The notes beneath the pieces are model-generated. The model had not been told where the DNA came from. It saw nothing but the letters and a program-made list of their open reading frames with translations, and ran no database searches. A program made the translations under genes and the position numbers. A DNA stretch of 64,000 nucleotides. It comes from Desulfovibrio sp. Fe33 (lineage in GTDB: Bacteria > Desulfobacterota > Desulfovibrionia > Desulfovibrionales > Desulfovibrionaceae). This document shows positions 41,641 through 50,473 of the stretch, piece by piece (position 1 is the stretch's first letter; each line of letters begins with the position of its first letter). The stretch lies in NCBI RefSeq assembly GCF_028532725.1, contig NZ_JAQKGU010000005.1, positions 124,001-188,000 of the forward strand, written 5' to 3'.

Positions 41641-43695
41641 ATGGCTAAAACAATCCCGCTCGGCCCCTCGGTCCGCCCCGGCATGGTGGTGGAATTCATG
41701 CACGGCGACCAACCCCAGCTCGCCTGGGTGCTGGAGGAGTCCTCCGGCAAGCTCCGCCTGTTGACCATCAACAAGCGTGAAATAAAGCTGCCCACTCCGC
41801 GCCTTTTGCCTTGGCAGGGGCCGCTGCTGTCCGCCGACGCAACGCGCCAGGACATCCAGAACATTCTCAATGAACGCCAGGAGGCGCGCGGGGAGATTCA
41901 GGCGGGGCTCAACGTCATGGAGCTATGGGAACTGGCCCAGGGCGAACTGGAATCCGCCCCCCTGACCTGGTTCGCTGATCTCGTGTGGGATGAATGGGAC
42001 GCGGACCATCTGGCCGCCCTGGGCAGGGCCATGCTTCAGGCCAAGACGCATTTCAAATTCCGGCCGCCCGTTTTCGAAATCTGGTCCGCCGAAAAAGTCG
42101 AGCAAAAGCTCAGGCTGCAAGCCGAGGAAAAGGAACGGGAGGCCATCACCGCCGCGGGTCAGACCCTGCTCGGCGAACTTTGGGGAGCCTACAGCCAGGG
42201 CCGCAAGCCCCGCCTGCCCGAAATCGCCCCGGACCTTGCCAAAGGACTGTCCCGCATTCTCAGGGGCAAGGTGGGCGAAACCCTGGACGAAAACGACCGA
42301 AAGATATGGACGGCCATATCCAAGGGATTGCCCGACACCCCGCATCTGGCGCTGCTCCTGGCCCAGACCTGGTCCATCCTGCCGGTCCATCACAACTATC
42401 ACCTGGACGAGGCCGAATACGACTGGGGCAACGACTGGTCGGAATCCTTTTCCATAGATATCGAACAGATAAAAGAACGCTTTTCCAATCAGACAGAACC
42501 TTCCGAGATAGAAGACCTGGTCTCCATCGACGCCAGCACCACCCGGGACATCGACGACGCCTTCCGCATAGAGAAACACGGCACAGGCTACCGGCTGACC
42601 CTCGCCCTGGCCCGGCCGGAATCCCACTGGGACTTCGGCTCGCCGCTGGACAAGGCGGTCCTGCACCGTGCGAGCAGCCTGTATCTTCCCGAAGGCACCA
42701 GCCACATGATGCCCGAACAGTTGGGGACCGGCTTGTACTCCCTGCTGGAGGGCGAAGCGCGTCCCGCCCTGGTCACGGACTTCTTCCTGGCGGCCGACGG
42801 CTCCCTGGAAAGGGTCGAGCCCCGCACGGCCTGGGTCCGGCTGGCCTCGAACACCACCTATGAGATAACGGACGCGGCCATCCGGGAACGGACGGACGAG
42901 TCCCTGATGCTGGCCCATGACCTGGCGACCCGGCTGCTGGAACGGCGGCTGGCTTCCGGCGCGTGCGTCATCCGCAGGCCCGAGCCCATCGTCACCCTGG
43001 AGGGCAGCGGCGCACAGACCTCGGTGCAAATCGAGCTCAAGGAGCCCAGCCCCCGCTCCGAACTGGTCATCAGCGAATTCATGATACTTGCCAACGCGGG
43101 CCTTGCCCGATGGGCGGCCGAACACGAGGTGCCCCTGCTCCACCGGACGCAGGACATCGCCCTGCCGCCGGAGTCTGCGGGAATTTTCACCGAACCGGCG
43201 GAAATCCTGCGCTCGGTGAAACTGCTCCTGCCCCCGACCCTGGAGACCTCGCCCAAACGGCACGCGGCCCTGGGCGTCCCGGCCTACGCGCCCATAACTT
43301 CACCCCTGCGGCGGTACACCGATTTTCTGAACATGGCCCAGGTCTGCTCCTTTCTGTCGACCGGCCAACCGCGGCTCGATCGCGAGGAACTGGACCAGAT
43401 CATTCCCCACCTGAATATGCGTATCCAGGCCGTGGGGGCGGTGCAACGGTTCCGGCCCAGATACTGGAAGCTGGTCTACCTGGCCAAACGCCGCCGCGAA
43501 TTCCAACCCGCCGTACTCGTGGACGAGGCCGGGCCCATGGCCACCCTGGCCATGCCGCATCTTCAGGTCAATGTTCGCGCGCCGAAGAAGATGCTTGGAG
43601 ACAAGCTCTATCCCGGGCAGAAATTCCTCATCAACTTCTCGCGCATCGATCCGCTGAACAACGAAATCAGACTGAGCGAAGCCCTGGAAGAGTAG
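41641..43695 (+). CDS. RNase II/R-family exoribonuclease
   Basis: 684 residues. The RNB catalytic domain is clear: SIDASTTRDIDDAFRIE around residues 295-310 with the metal-binding Asp group, then GTGLYSLLEGEARPALVTDF, ISEFMILANAGLARWA and APITSPLRRYTDFLN. It degrades RNA 3' to 5'. The N-terminus is not the usual pair of cold-shock domains but begins with an SH3-like stretch (RPGMVVEFMHGDQPQLAWVL), so it belongs to an atypical branch and a specific name is withheld. A short OB region closes the protein. The start at 41641 lacks a clear ribosome-binding site. Confidence 0.86.
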   Translation: MAKTIPLGPSVRPGMVVEFMHGDQPQLAWVLEESSGKLRLLTINKREIKLPTPRLLPWQGPLLSADATRQDIQNILNERQEARGEIQAGLNVMELWELAQGELESAPLTWFADLVWDEWDADHLAALGRAMLQAKTHFKFRPPVFEIWSAEKVEQKLRLQAEEKEREAITAAGQTLLGELWGAYSQGRKPRLPEIAPDLAKGLSRILRGKVGETLDENDRKIWTAISKGLPDTPHLALLLAQTWSILPVHHNYHLDEAEYDWGNDWSESFSIDIEQIKERFSNQTEPSEIEDLVSIDASTTRDIDDAFRIEKHGTGYRLTLALARPESHWDFGSPLDKAVLHRASSLYLPEGTSHMMPEQLGTGLYSLLEGEARPALVTDFFLAADGSLERVEPRTAWVRLASNTTYEITDAAIRERTDESLMLAHDLATRLLERRLASGACVIRRPEPIVTLEGSGAQTSVQIELKEPSPRSELVISEFMILANAGLARWAAEHEVPLLHRTQDIALPPESAGIFTEPAEILRSVKLLLPPTLETSPKRHAALGVPAYAPITSPLRRYTDFLNMAQVCSFLSTGQPRLDREELDQIIPHLNMRIQAVGAVQRFRPRYWKLVYLAKRRREFQPAVLVDEAGPMATLAMPHLQVNVRAPKKMLGDKLYPGQKFLINFSRIDPLNNEIRLSEALEE

Positions 43696-43766
43696 CCGCG
43701 GCTTCCATTATACCTTCAAAAACGCTACAACACGCTAAACTTGAGACCATAGCTGGAGAAATCACC

Positions 43767-44354
43767 ATGACGTTCATCTTCTGGATCCTGTTGGCCTATG
43801 TCCTCGGCTCCATTCCCTTTGGACTGCTCATTGCCCGATCGGCGTGCGGCACCGACCCGAGACAGAACGGCAGCAAGAACACCGGCGCGACGAACGTGGC
43901 CCGGCTGTGCGGCATGAAATACGGCATCGCAACCCTGGCCTGCGACCTGCTCAAGGGTCTCCTGCCCGTGGTCTTCGCGGCCTCCTGGATAGAATCCCCC
44001 TTCGCCCTGTCCCTGGTCGGCCTCGCGGCCATCCTGGGCCATGTATTTTCCTGCTTCATGCACTTCAAGGGCGGCAAGGCCGTGGCCACCACCGTGGGCG
44101 TGTTCCTGGGGCTGGCCTTCTGGCCCGCGCTCATCGCCATCGCGCTCTGCCTGCTCATGGTCTGGCTGACCGGCCACGTTTCCATGGGGTCCCTGACCTT
44201 CGCCCTGTCCCTGCCGGTGCTCATGCTCCTGTCCGGCAACATTTCCTTCATCCCGGTTGCTCTCGTCGTCATGCTTATCCTGTTCTGGAGGCACAAGGAC
44301 AACATCCGGCGGCTGGCCCGGGGCGAGGAAAACCCCTGGCTCAAGAAGGAATAA
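43767..44354 (+). CDS. plsY: Glycerol-3-phosphate acyltransferase PlsY
   Basis: PlsY transfers the acyl group from acyl-phosphate to glycerol-3-phosphate, starting phospholipid synthesis in the inner membrane. 195 residues, about five helices, with the three family motifs: GSIPFGLLIAR, GSKNTGATNVAR and HFKGGKAVATTVG. GGAG precedes the ATG. It starts 72 bases after the ribonuclease gene and ends 5 bases before the cation transporter, so an operon is likely. Confidence 0.95.
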   Translation: MTFIFWILLAYVLGSIPFGLLIARSACGTDPRQNGSKNTGATNVARLCGMKYGIATLACDLLKGLLPVVFAASWIESPFALSLVGLAAILGHVFSCFMHFKGGKAVATTVGVFLGLAFWPALIAIALCLLMVWLTGHVSMGSLTFALSLPVLMLLSGNISFIPVALVVMLILFWRHKDNIRRLARGEENPWLKKE

Positions 44355-44358
44355 CGGA

Positions 44359-45321
44359 GTGCGGAGAGCTTCCCCCAAACGGTACGCCGTCTACTCCATC
44401 GTGGCCTCCATCCTGACCCTGGTGCTGAAGTTCGGCGCCTGGGGGATGACCGGCTCCGTCGGGCTGCTCTCGGACGCCACCGAATCCCTGGTCAACCTGA
44501 CCGCCGGGGTGCTCGCCCTGACGGCCATTACCATCGCCCTGCGCCCGGCCGACGCCGACCACGCCTACGGCCACGGCAAGGCCGAATACTTTTCGAGCGG
44601 CATAGAGGGCGTGCTCATCATCGTGGCCGCCATCGGCATCGCCTATGCGGCCGTCATGCGATTTCTCTCGCCGCAGCCCCTGAACAACCTCGGCATCGGC
44701 CTGCTCCTGGCCTTTGTTTCCTCGCTCATCAATTTTCTCACTGCCCGAATCATGCTCCGGGCGGCCAAGCGCTTCGACTCCATCACCCTCGAAGCAGACG
44801 CCAGGCATCTCCTGACCGACGTCTGGACCTCGGTGGGACTGGTGGCAGGCCTGGCCGTCATCATCGTCATGCCGGAATGGAAACTCCTGGACCCGATCAT
44901 CGCCATAATCATGGCCGTGAACATCGTCTTCACGGGCGTAGGCCTGCTCAAGCGGTCCGTGGGCGGGCTCATGGACGACGCCCTGCCCGACGGCGAGCTC
45001 CAGCTCATCGCCAATGCCATACACAGCTACACGGGCGACGACGCCACCTTCCACGGACTGCGCACGCGCAAGTCCGGCCCCAGGCGGTTCATCGATTTCC
45101 ACCTGGTGGTGCCCGGCTCCATGACCGTGCATGATTCCCATGAACTATGCGAATTGATTGAGGAGCTTATCCACTCCAAATTGCCCAGGGCCGAAGTGAC
45201 CATCCACGTGGAGCCGCTGGAAAGCGAGACCTCCTACGACGGCCATCAGGTGGGCGGCGAATGCGCGGCCTCTCTCGGCGGCCCGTGCATGGGCGTCAAG
45301 CGGGCCAAGGACGAAGACTAG
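44359..45321 (+). CDS. Cation diffusion facilitator (FieF-like) transporter
   Basis: 320 residues, six membrane helices then a cytoplasmic domain. Metal-site motifs: DATES in the second helix (LLSDATESLVNLTAG), DHAYGHGKAEYF, and ARHLLTDVWTSVG in the fifth helix (HxxxD). The C-terminal domain (FHGLRTRKSGPRRFIDFHL, HDSHELCELIEELI) is typical. It probably exports Fe2+ or Zn2+ using the proton gradient. It starts at GTG 44359, 5 bases after plsY, with AAGGA. Its stop shares CTAG with the convergent hflX stop. Confidence 0.9.
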   Translation: MRRASPKRYAVYSIVASILTLVLKFGAWGMTGSVGLLSDATESLVNLTAGVLALTAITIALRPADADHAYGHGKAEYFSSGIEGVLIIVAAIGIAYAAVMRFLSPQPLNNLGIGLLLAFVSSLINFLTARIMLRAAKRFDSITLEADARHLLTDVWTSVGLVAGLAVIIVMPEWKLLDPIIAIIMAVNIVFTGVGLLKRSVGGLMDDALPDGELQLIANAIHSYTGDDATFHGLRTRKSGPRRFIDFHLVVPGSMTVHDSHELCELIEELIHSKLPRAEVTIHVEPLESETSYDGHQVGGECAASLGGPCMGVKRAKDED

Positions 45322-47003
45322 CTCCCCTGCTTTTCCCAGGGAAGATTCTCGAGGATGGCCTCGACCATCGGCTCCAGCGTGGGCCGGTCCACCGCCGCGG
45401 CGGGGATGCCTTCGGGGTAGATGTTGCGCATGGCTTCCCTTCCTTCCTCGTCCAGCTTGTCCCACTTGTTCAGCACCAGGATGGAAGGAATGGCGGAAAG
45501 GTCCATATCGTCGAGAATGGCGCGGACCGCCTCGACCTGCTCCTCCACCTCGGGATGGGAGGCATCGCAGACCTGCACCAGCAGATCGGCGGAATCCAGT
45601 TCCTCCAACGTGGCCTGGAACGCCTCCTTGAGGTCCGGCGGCAACCGGCGGATGAATCCGACGGTATCGGTCAGGACCACCTCGCGCTCCTCGGGAAAGC
45701 GGATGCGGCGGCTCGTCGGGTCCAGGGTGGCGAAGAGCTTGTCCTCGGCCAGAACCTTGGACTGGGTCAGGGTGTTGAGCAAGGTGGATTTGCCCGCATT
45801 GGTGTAGCCCACCAGGGAAACAATGGGCAGCCCGGCCTTGGCGCGCCGCTCACGGGTCTGCGAACGATGCTTGCGGACTTGCTTGAGTTCGGCCTTGAGC
45901 CGGGTGAGCCGGTCGTTGGCCCTGCGGCGGTCGATCTCAAGCTTGGTTTCGCCGGGACCACGCCCGCCGATGCCGCCCATAAGCCGGGACATGGCCCGGT
46001 TCTTCCCCACCAATCGCGGCAGGGTGTACTTGAGCTGAGCCATCTCCACCTGGAGCTTGCCCGACTTCGATGTGGCGTGCTGGGCGAAAATATCGAGAAT
46101 GAGTTGCGTGCGGTCAAGAATCTTGCGCTCGGTGATCTCGGCCAGGTTGCGCATCTGGGTGGGCGAAAGCTCCTGGTCGAAGATGATGATGGAAGCGTTG
46201 GCCTGCAAGGCGCGGACTTCCAGCTCGGCCAGCTTGCCCTTGCCCATGATGAACTTGGGATTGAGCTTGCGCACCCGCTGAATCATGGTTCCGGCGGATA
46301 TTATCCCGGCGGTATCGGCCAGCTCAGCCAGCTCCTCCAGGGAAAGCTCCTGCACCGGGCGCGGCGTCTCGTCCACACTGACCAGCAGGGCGCGATTCTC
46401 GTCCGACTCGGTGCCCTGCCCGGCCGCCTGGCGGCCGAACTCGTCCTCCACGGCGGAGGTCACGGCCCCGAGGTCGTGCTCGAAGCGGTCCCAACGCACG
46501 GGCGGCAGCAACTCGTAACTCTTCTCGTCCGGATTGGGCGGCAGCAGATGGGCGGCCTCCACCGTGACCGGCGCGCCCTCGCGCACAGTCAGCACGGCCA
46601 CGGAATCGAGCCGCAGGAAGACCATGTCCATGAGGTCCTCCTGACTCAGGCTTTCGTCGGCCAGGTGGGTATGCAGCAGCCGCAGGCCGCGCAGACGGCC
46701 GGAGCTCATGCGGGCTCGCGGCAATTCCGGGATGAAGATGGCGCGATTGTCGCCCACCAGGACCATTTCCACTTTGCCCTGGCGGTCGATGAGCAATCCG
46801 ATCTGACGACCCGTTTCGGACGACAGCTCGGCCAGTTCGCGTCCTTGCTCGACGGTATAGACACCGGTGGTCGGGAACTGACGCTGATACAGCCTTGACA
46901 GCCGTTTTACATGGTTGGGCTTCAACCCTTGCAGGTTGCCCTTGGGTTTCTGGGCTATGACGACGCTCCCCTGTTTACGCGGAAATATTCGACTTCGGCC
47001 CAA
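45318..47003 (-). CDS. hflX: GTPase HflX
   Basis: HflX binds 50S subunits and splits stalled ribosomes. 561 residues with a long lineage-type N-terminus, the HflX domain (AGTMIQRVRKLNPKFIMGKG, IIFDQELSPTQMRNL, GGIGGRGPGETKLEIDRRR) and the G domain: G1 GYTNAGKST at about 399-407, DTVGFIRRLP, and NKWDKLD. The start is unclear. The open frame begins at TTG 47003 (coordinate used) with only distant purine-rich sequence. AGGGGAG stands 7 bases before an in-frame ATA at 46958, which would open the protein at AQKPKGNLQGLKPNHVK, a likely true N-terminus. No ATG or GTG lies near. Confidence 0.9.
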   Translation of the reverse strand: MGRSRIFPRKQGSVVIAQKPKGNLQGLKPNHVKRLSRLYQRQFPTTGVYTVEQGRELAELSSETGRQIGLLIDRQGKVEMVLVGDNRAIFIPELPRARMSSGRLRGLRLLHTHLADESLSQEDLMDMVFLRLDSVAVLTVREGAPVTVEAAHLLPPNPDEKSYELLPPVRWDRFEHDLGAVTSAVEDEFGRQAAGQGTESDENRALLVSVDETPRPVQELSLEELAELADTAGIISAGTMIQRVRKLNPKFIMGKGKLAELEVRALQANASIIIFDQELSPTQMRNLAEITERKILDRTQLILDIFAQHATSKSGKLQVEMAQLKYTLPRLVGKNRAMSRLMGGIGGRGPGETKLEIDRRRANDRLTRLKAELKQVRKHRSQTRERRAKAGLPIVSLVGYTNAGKSTLLNTLTQSKVLAEDKLFATLDPTSRRIRFPEEREVVLTDTVGFIRRLPPDLKEAFQATLEELDSADLLVQVCDASHPEVEEQVEAVRAILDDMDLSAIPSILVLNKWDKLDEEGREAMRNIYPEGIPAAAVDRPTLEPMVEAILENLPWEKQGS

Positions 47004-47032
47004 CGCCGAAGCTCTTCCCCTTCCAGTACGAT

Positions 47033-47152
47033 TCAGGGAGCGGAAGCCGGATGTCCGGCAAATTGCGCCGCTCCGGCCTCCGCTCCCTGAACCGCGGCAC
47101 GATTATGCACTCACTTCCGCCGCGCGGCAATCCCCCTGATGCCGCGCGGCGG
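47033..47152. other. Two large inverted repeats between purH (cyclohydrolase) and hflX
   Basis: At 47033-47090 TCAGGGAGCGGA and TCCGCTCCCTGA are outer arms of a long imperfect stem with GCCGGA/TCCGGC inside. At 47117-47152 CCGCCGCGCGGCA and TGCCGCGCGGCGG form a 13-base stem just after the cyclohydrolase stop. Neither has a T-run on the minus strand. They may be factor-dependent termination or processing structures. Confidence 0.55.
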
Positions 47153-47166
47153 GGCGAAAACTGCGA

Positions 47167-47763
47167 CTAGGCGTCGTTCTCGCTCAAGTACTTCGTAATC
47201 ATGGCGTCATACTCGCTGGTCAGCCTGAAGGTCAGGGTGGCCATCTCCTTGCGGAAGGCGAGCGTCAGGCCGCCGTGCTCCTCGATCTCCTGGCGTACCG
47301 TCTCATAGTACTGGGGATCGGGGACCACGCAGATGGAATGGAAGTTCTTGGCGGTGGCGCGCAACATGGTGGGACCGCCGATGTCAATCTGCTCCACCGC
47401 GGCCTTGAGGTCCAGGCCCTTGGCTACGGCGTCGGCGAAGTTGTACAGGTTGACGCAAACCAGGTCGAACGGCTCGATGCCGAAATCGCGCAGGGTTTCC
47501 ATGTGCGCCTCGTCATCCTTGTCGGCCAGGATGCCGCCGTGGATGTGCGGGTGAAGGGTCTTGACCCGGCCGCCGAGAATTTCGGGGAAATCGGTGACGT
47601 CGGACACCGAGGTGACGGGCAGCCCGGCGCCCTGCAGCATCTTCTTGGTGCCGCCGGTGGACACCAGTTCACACCCCTGCTCAACCAGGAACTCGCCGAA
47701 CTCGGCAAGACCGGTCTTGTCGGTCACTGAAAGAATAGCTCTCTTAACAGGCAACAGATTCAT
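47167..47763 (-). CDS. purH: IMP cyclohydrolase (N-terminal half of PurH as a separate protein)
   Basis: Closes FAICAR to IMP, the last step of de novo purine synthesis. 198 residues, just the MGS-like domain of PurH: RAILSVTDKTGLAEFGEFL, CELVSTGGTKKMLQGAGLPV, VSDVTDFPEILGGRVKTLHP, HGGILADKDD, LVCVNLYNF and QIDIGGPTMLRATAKNF. The transformylase half is a separate gene at 39922-41196 on the other strand. The ATG at 47763 has GAGG 7 bases upstream; an in-frame upstream start reads through non-coding sequence. A separate IMP cyclohydrolase is known in some deltaproteobacteria. Confidence 0.93.
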   Translation of the reverse strand: MNLLPVKRAILSVTDKTGLAEFGEFLVEQGCELVSTGGTKKMLQGAGLPVTSVSDVTDFPEILGGRVKTLHPHIHGGILADKDDEAHMETLRDFGIEPFDLVCVNLYNFADAVAKGLDLKAAVEQIDIGGPTMLRATAKNFHSICVVPDPQYYETVRQEIEEHGGLTLAFRKEMATLTFRLTSEYDAMITKYLSENDA

Positions 47764-48226
47764 CGCAAACCTCACTTGATGTTTTGTGAGCCTGTGCCAG
47801 ATTTGTTGCCCAAAGGCAAGGCGCGGAAGGCCACGGTTTCCGGCGAAAATCAGCGCAATGGACCGGAGTTTTTCCACAGCTGTTCAAAAAACTTTGATTC
47901 CCGACGGCAAAAACTGCAAAAAAACCAAAACCGAGCCGCCCTCGCCGAAACGGGTGAACGGGCGGAAAACACTCAACAGCCCATCATTGCAGGACGATGA
48001 ACAAGCAACGTGACCATCTGACGTTGGAACGGAATAAAGGGGACGGCGAACAGCCCCAGGCAGGGCCGCCGCTGAACTCGGAAAGCGGAAAGGACCGACG
48101 CTGGACATCCCCGGGCGGGGAAACGTCTTCACGCGGCCGACGAGCGTCTCGACGCCCTGAGGGCTGACCTCCCGCCCCGCGGCAAAAGGCTGCGGGACGG
48201 GAAATCAACGGGAGGGGAGACCTTTA
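47764..48226. other. Intergenic region, no gene seen
   Basis: About 460 bases between the cyclohydrolase start and the TPR gene stop. Frames here read through low-quality sequence without ribosome-binding sites. An imperfect stem (CCCGCCCCGC at 48171-48180 with GCGGGACGGG at 48192-48201) lies near the end of the TPR gene but has no T-run. AT-rich patches near 47860-47940 could hold the promoter of the cyclohydrolase gene. Confidence 0.4.
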
Positions 48227-48790
48227 TCAGGACCTGATCTGGTCGAGCATTTCCTTGGCGGCGGCGTGCTCGGGATCCTTTTCGAGGATGATCTCAAGCT
48301 GCTTGACGGCCGCCTCGGTCTGCCCGGCACAAACGAGGCATCCGGCCAGAGAATAGCGCACTTCATGCTTGGCCGGATCGATTTCAAGGTAATTTTCGAG
48401 ATGCGGGATGGTCTCGCCGAGACGGTTCAGCTCATGGCCGAGCCGAATCAGGCTGAACAGGGCGACCATGTTCTCGGGGTTCATGCCGACGGCCTCGACA
48501 AACAGGGAGAAGGCCTCTTCCTTGCCGCCGTTCTCCATGAGAATGAGTCCGATCCCTGAAAGACTCTTGTCGGAAGGCTCGATCTTGTGGGCCTTCCGGT
48601 ACATGATCTCGGCGTTCTTCAAATCGCCGCGCTGGACAGCGACGGTAGCCAGGCCGAGATACGGGTCGGGATGGACGCCGTTGGAACCGACGGCCTTCTT
48701 GTAATACTCCTCGGCCTTGTCCAGCTCACCCATGAACAGGTAGCATTCGCCGAGTTCCTTGTTGATTTCGTAATCCAGATGACCACTCAT
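48227..48790 (-). CDS. Tetratricopeptide-repeat protein
   Basis: 187 residues made of about five TPR units: LDYEINKELGECYLFMGELD, KAEEYYKKAVGSNGVHPDPY, LGLATVAVQRGDLKNAEIMY, a gapped unit around GKEEAFSLFVEAVGMNPENM, and VRYSLAGCLVCAGQTEAAV. No signal or membrane segment, so a cytoplasmic scaffold is likely. AGGGGAAC precedes the ATG. It is divergent from the flagellar operon across about 430 bases; a flagellar link is possible but unproven. Confidence 0.82.
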   Translation of the reverse strand: MSGHLDYEINKELGECYLFMGELDKAEEYYKKAVGSNGVHPDPYLGLATVAVQRGDLKNAEIMYRKAHKIEPSDKSLSGIGLILMENGGKEEAFSLFVEAVGMNPENMVALFSLIRLGHELNRLGETIPHLENYLEIDPAKHEVRYSLAGCLVCAGQTEAAVKQLEIILEKDPEHAAAKEMLDQIRS

Positions 48791-49222
48791 AGTTCCCCTC
48801 CATTTCTCCTTTTCCCGAAGGGCCGGGCTGAAAAAATCTCCTTGGCCGATTCGGCCGAAACCGATCTAGCAATCAATGTGCCAACAACTGATTCCGCCAC
48901 AACAGGCCATTGCAAAGATAAAACTATAACCCACTGTAAAAAATCATATTTTACGGCATACGCCTAACCGCGCCCCCTCCATTTCTCCTCCCCCACGAGG
49001 GGCCGGAGGGAAGATTCTACCTCTGTTTCCGCCAAAATGACGCGCCGGCGGCCGTCCCCTTGTCCGCAACTCTGACGCGCCGTCTCCAACATTTTATATA
49101 TCTTGAATTATTCCAGGATATTATTCGTTTGGAACGGGAGTTGCTTACTCTTTTTCGGTCCCGGCGGAAAATCATGCCCCCACGGGACGGCCACGGTTAC
49201 GCGAATGCAGGAGGATCAAGAA
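48791..49222. other. Divergent intergenic region upstream of the flagellar operon
   Basis: About 430 bases with no coding frame of its own. It contains AT-rich stretches at about 48900-48970 and 49090-49130. The only clear signal is the sigma-54 promoter at 49130-49145. Confidence 0.6.
49130..49145 (+). promoter_or_regulatory. Sigma-54 promoter of the flgB operon
   Basis: TGGAACG GGAG TTGCT: the -24 GG and -12 GC are separated by exactly 10 bases and only one base of TGGCACG-N4-TTGCT differs. The start would be near 49156, giving a leader of about 67 bases to flgB. Flagellar operons of this lineage are commonly sigma-54 dependent. Confidence 0.75.
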
Positions 49223-49633
49223 ATGCGAGGACTTTTCGAGCACCAGCTCAACCTGACGGCAAAGGTCATGGACCTGCGCCTGGAACGTCAAAATGTCGTC
49301 ACGGGCAACATCGCCAACGTGAACACGCCGGGCTACCGGGCCCGCAGCCTCGAATTCGAAGGCCGCCTGCAGGACGCGCTGAACCAGAACGCCCTTGGCA
49401 AGCTCACCCGCACTCAGGGGTCCCATCTTCCCGCAACCTTCGATCCCGACGGCTTCAAGGGCGAAGGGCTGGACGACTTCCGGGCGCGCGAGGTCTACGG
49501 CATGGACCACGTGAACCTGGACAAGGAAATGGCCACGAACGCCAAGAACACCATGATGTACAACGCCCTGGCCTCGGTCATCAAAAAAAGTTTCGACGGC
49601 ATGGGCAAGGTCATTCAGGAAGGGAGCAAGTAA
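49223..49633 (+). CDS. flgB: Flagellar proximal rod protein FlgB
   Basis: 136 residues. Rod-family N-terminus with NIANVNTPGYRARSLEFEG near residues 30-48 and the C-terminal helix (VNLDKEMATNAKNTMMYNAL). FlgB forms the proximal rod that joins the MS ring to the distal rod, exported through the flagellar type III system. AGGAGG precedes the ATG at 49223. First gene of the seven-gene operon; flgC follows at once. Confidence 0.95.
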   Translation: MRGLFEHQLNLTAKVMDLRLERQNVVTGNIANVNTPGYRARSLEFEGRLQDALNQNALGKLTRTQGSHLPATFDPDGFKGEGLDDFRAREVYGMDHVNLDKEMATNAKNTMMYNALASVIKKSFDGMGKVIQEGSK

Positions 49634-50074
49634 ATGGATATCATGACAGCCCTGGACATCGGCGCGTCCGGCCTCACGGCCCAACGGGCGCAGCTCAACG
49701 TCATTTCCATGAACATGGCCAACATCCGGACCACCAAGACGGCCGAAGGCGGCCCGTACCAGCGCAAATCCGTCTCCTTCGAGGCGACCCCGGTCTACTC
49801 GCCCTTCGACCAGGCCATGCAGGACCAGCTCAACCGCAACCTGGAAGGAGTCAAGGTGTTGGGAGTGACCGCCGACCAGCGGCCCTTCAAGCAGGTCTAC
49901 GAGCCTGACCATCCCGACGCCAACGACCAGGGCTACGTGTTCTATCCGGACATCAACGTGGTTGAGGAAATGGCCAACATGATGCAGGCCATGCGCGGAT
50001 ACGAGGCCAACGTCCAGACGATCCAGGCGGCCAAGCAAATGTTCCAGAAAGCCCTCGTCATCGGACAAGGCTAG
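49634..50074 (+). CDS. flgC: Flagellar proximal rod protein FlgC
   Basis: 146 residues. Rod protein with NMANIRTTKTAEGGPYQRK near the N-terminus and the coiled C-terminus EMANMMQAMRGYEANVQTIQ. The ATG immediately follows the flgB stop, with AGGGAG inside flgB. It assembles in the rod with FlgB, FlgF and FlgG. Confidence 0.95.
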   Translation: MDIMTALDIGASGLTAQRAQLNVISMNMANIRTTKTAEGGPYQRKSVSFEATPVYSPFDQAMQDQLNRNLEGVKVLGVTADQRPFKQVYEPDHPDANDQGYVFYPDINVVEEMANMMQAMRGYEANVQTIQAAKQMFQKALVIGQG

Positions 50075-50091
50075 GGAAAAGGAGATAGCAA

Positions 50092-50421
50092 ATGGTCGTC
50101 AAGAGCGTCGCCATCAACGCGTATCAGAGCGCCATGGACCTCCGCCGCCGCACGGTGGATTCCACGGTCTCCGAGAGCCTCAAAAAGCCCCAGGAACCCG
50201 TCCGGAGCTTCAACGACACCCTCAAGTCCTCCCTCGTCAAGGTCAACGACCTGCAAAGCGAGAAGAAGGTCATGATCGAGGAATTCGCATCCGGCAAGAG
50301 CCAGAACGTGCATGAGCTGATGATCGCCATGCAGAAGGCGGGCATGGCCATGCAGATGACCGGCGCCGTCCGCAGCAAGGTCATGTCGGCGTACAAGGAA
50401 ATCATGCAGATGCCGTTCTAG
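50092..50421 (+). CDS. fliE: Flagellar hook-basal body protein FliE
   Basis: 109 residues, the FliE family pattern FNDTLKSSLVKVNDLQ, then EEFASGKSQNVHELMIAMQK and KVMSAYKEIMQMPF. FliE links the MS ring to the rod and is among the first substrates of flagellar export. AAGGAG precedes the ATG. Confidence 0.94.
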   Translation: MVVKSVAINAYQSAMDLRRRTVDSTVSESLKKPQEPVRSFNDTLKSSLVKVNDLQSEKKVMIEEFASGKSQNVHELMIAMQKAGMAMQMTGAVRSKVMSAYKEIMQMPF

Positions 50422-50473
50422 GCGTCGCCGCAACCCGTAGCAACACAGCCAACGCAAGCTGGAGAATAGAAAG

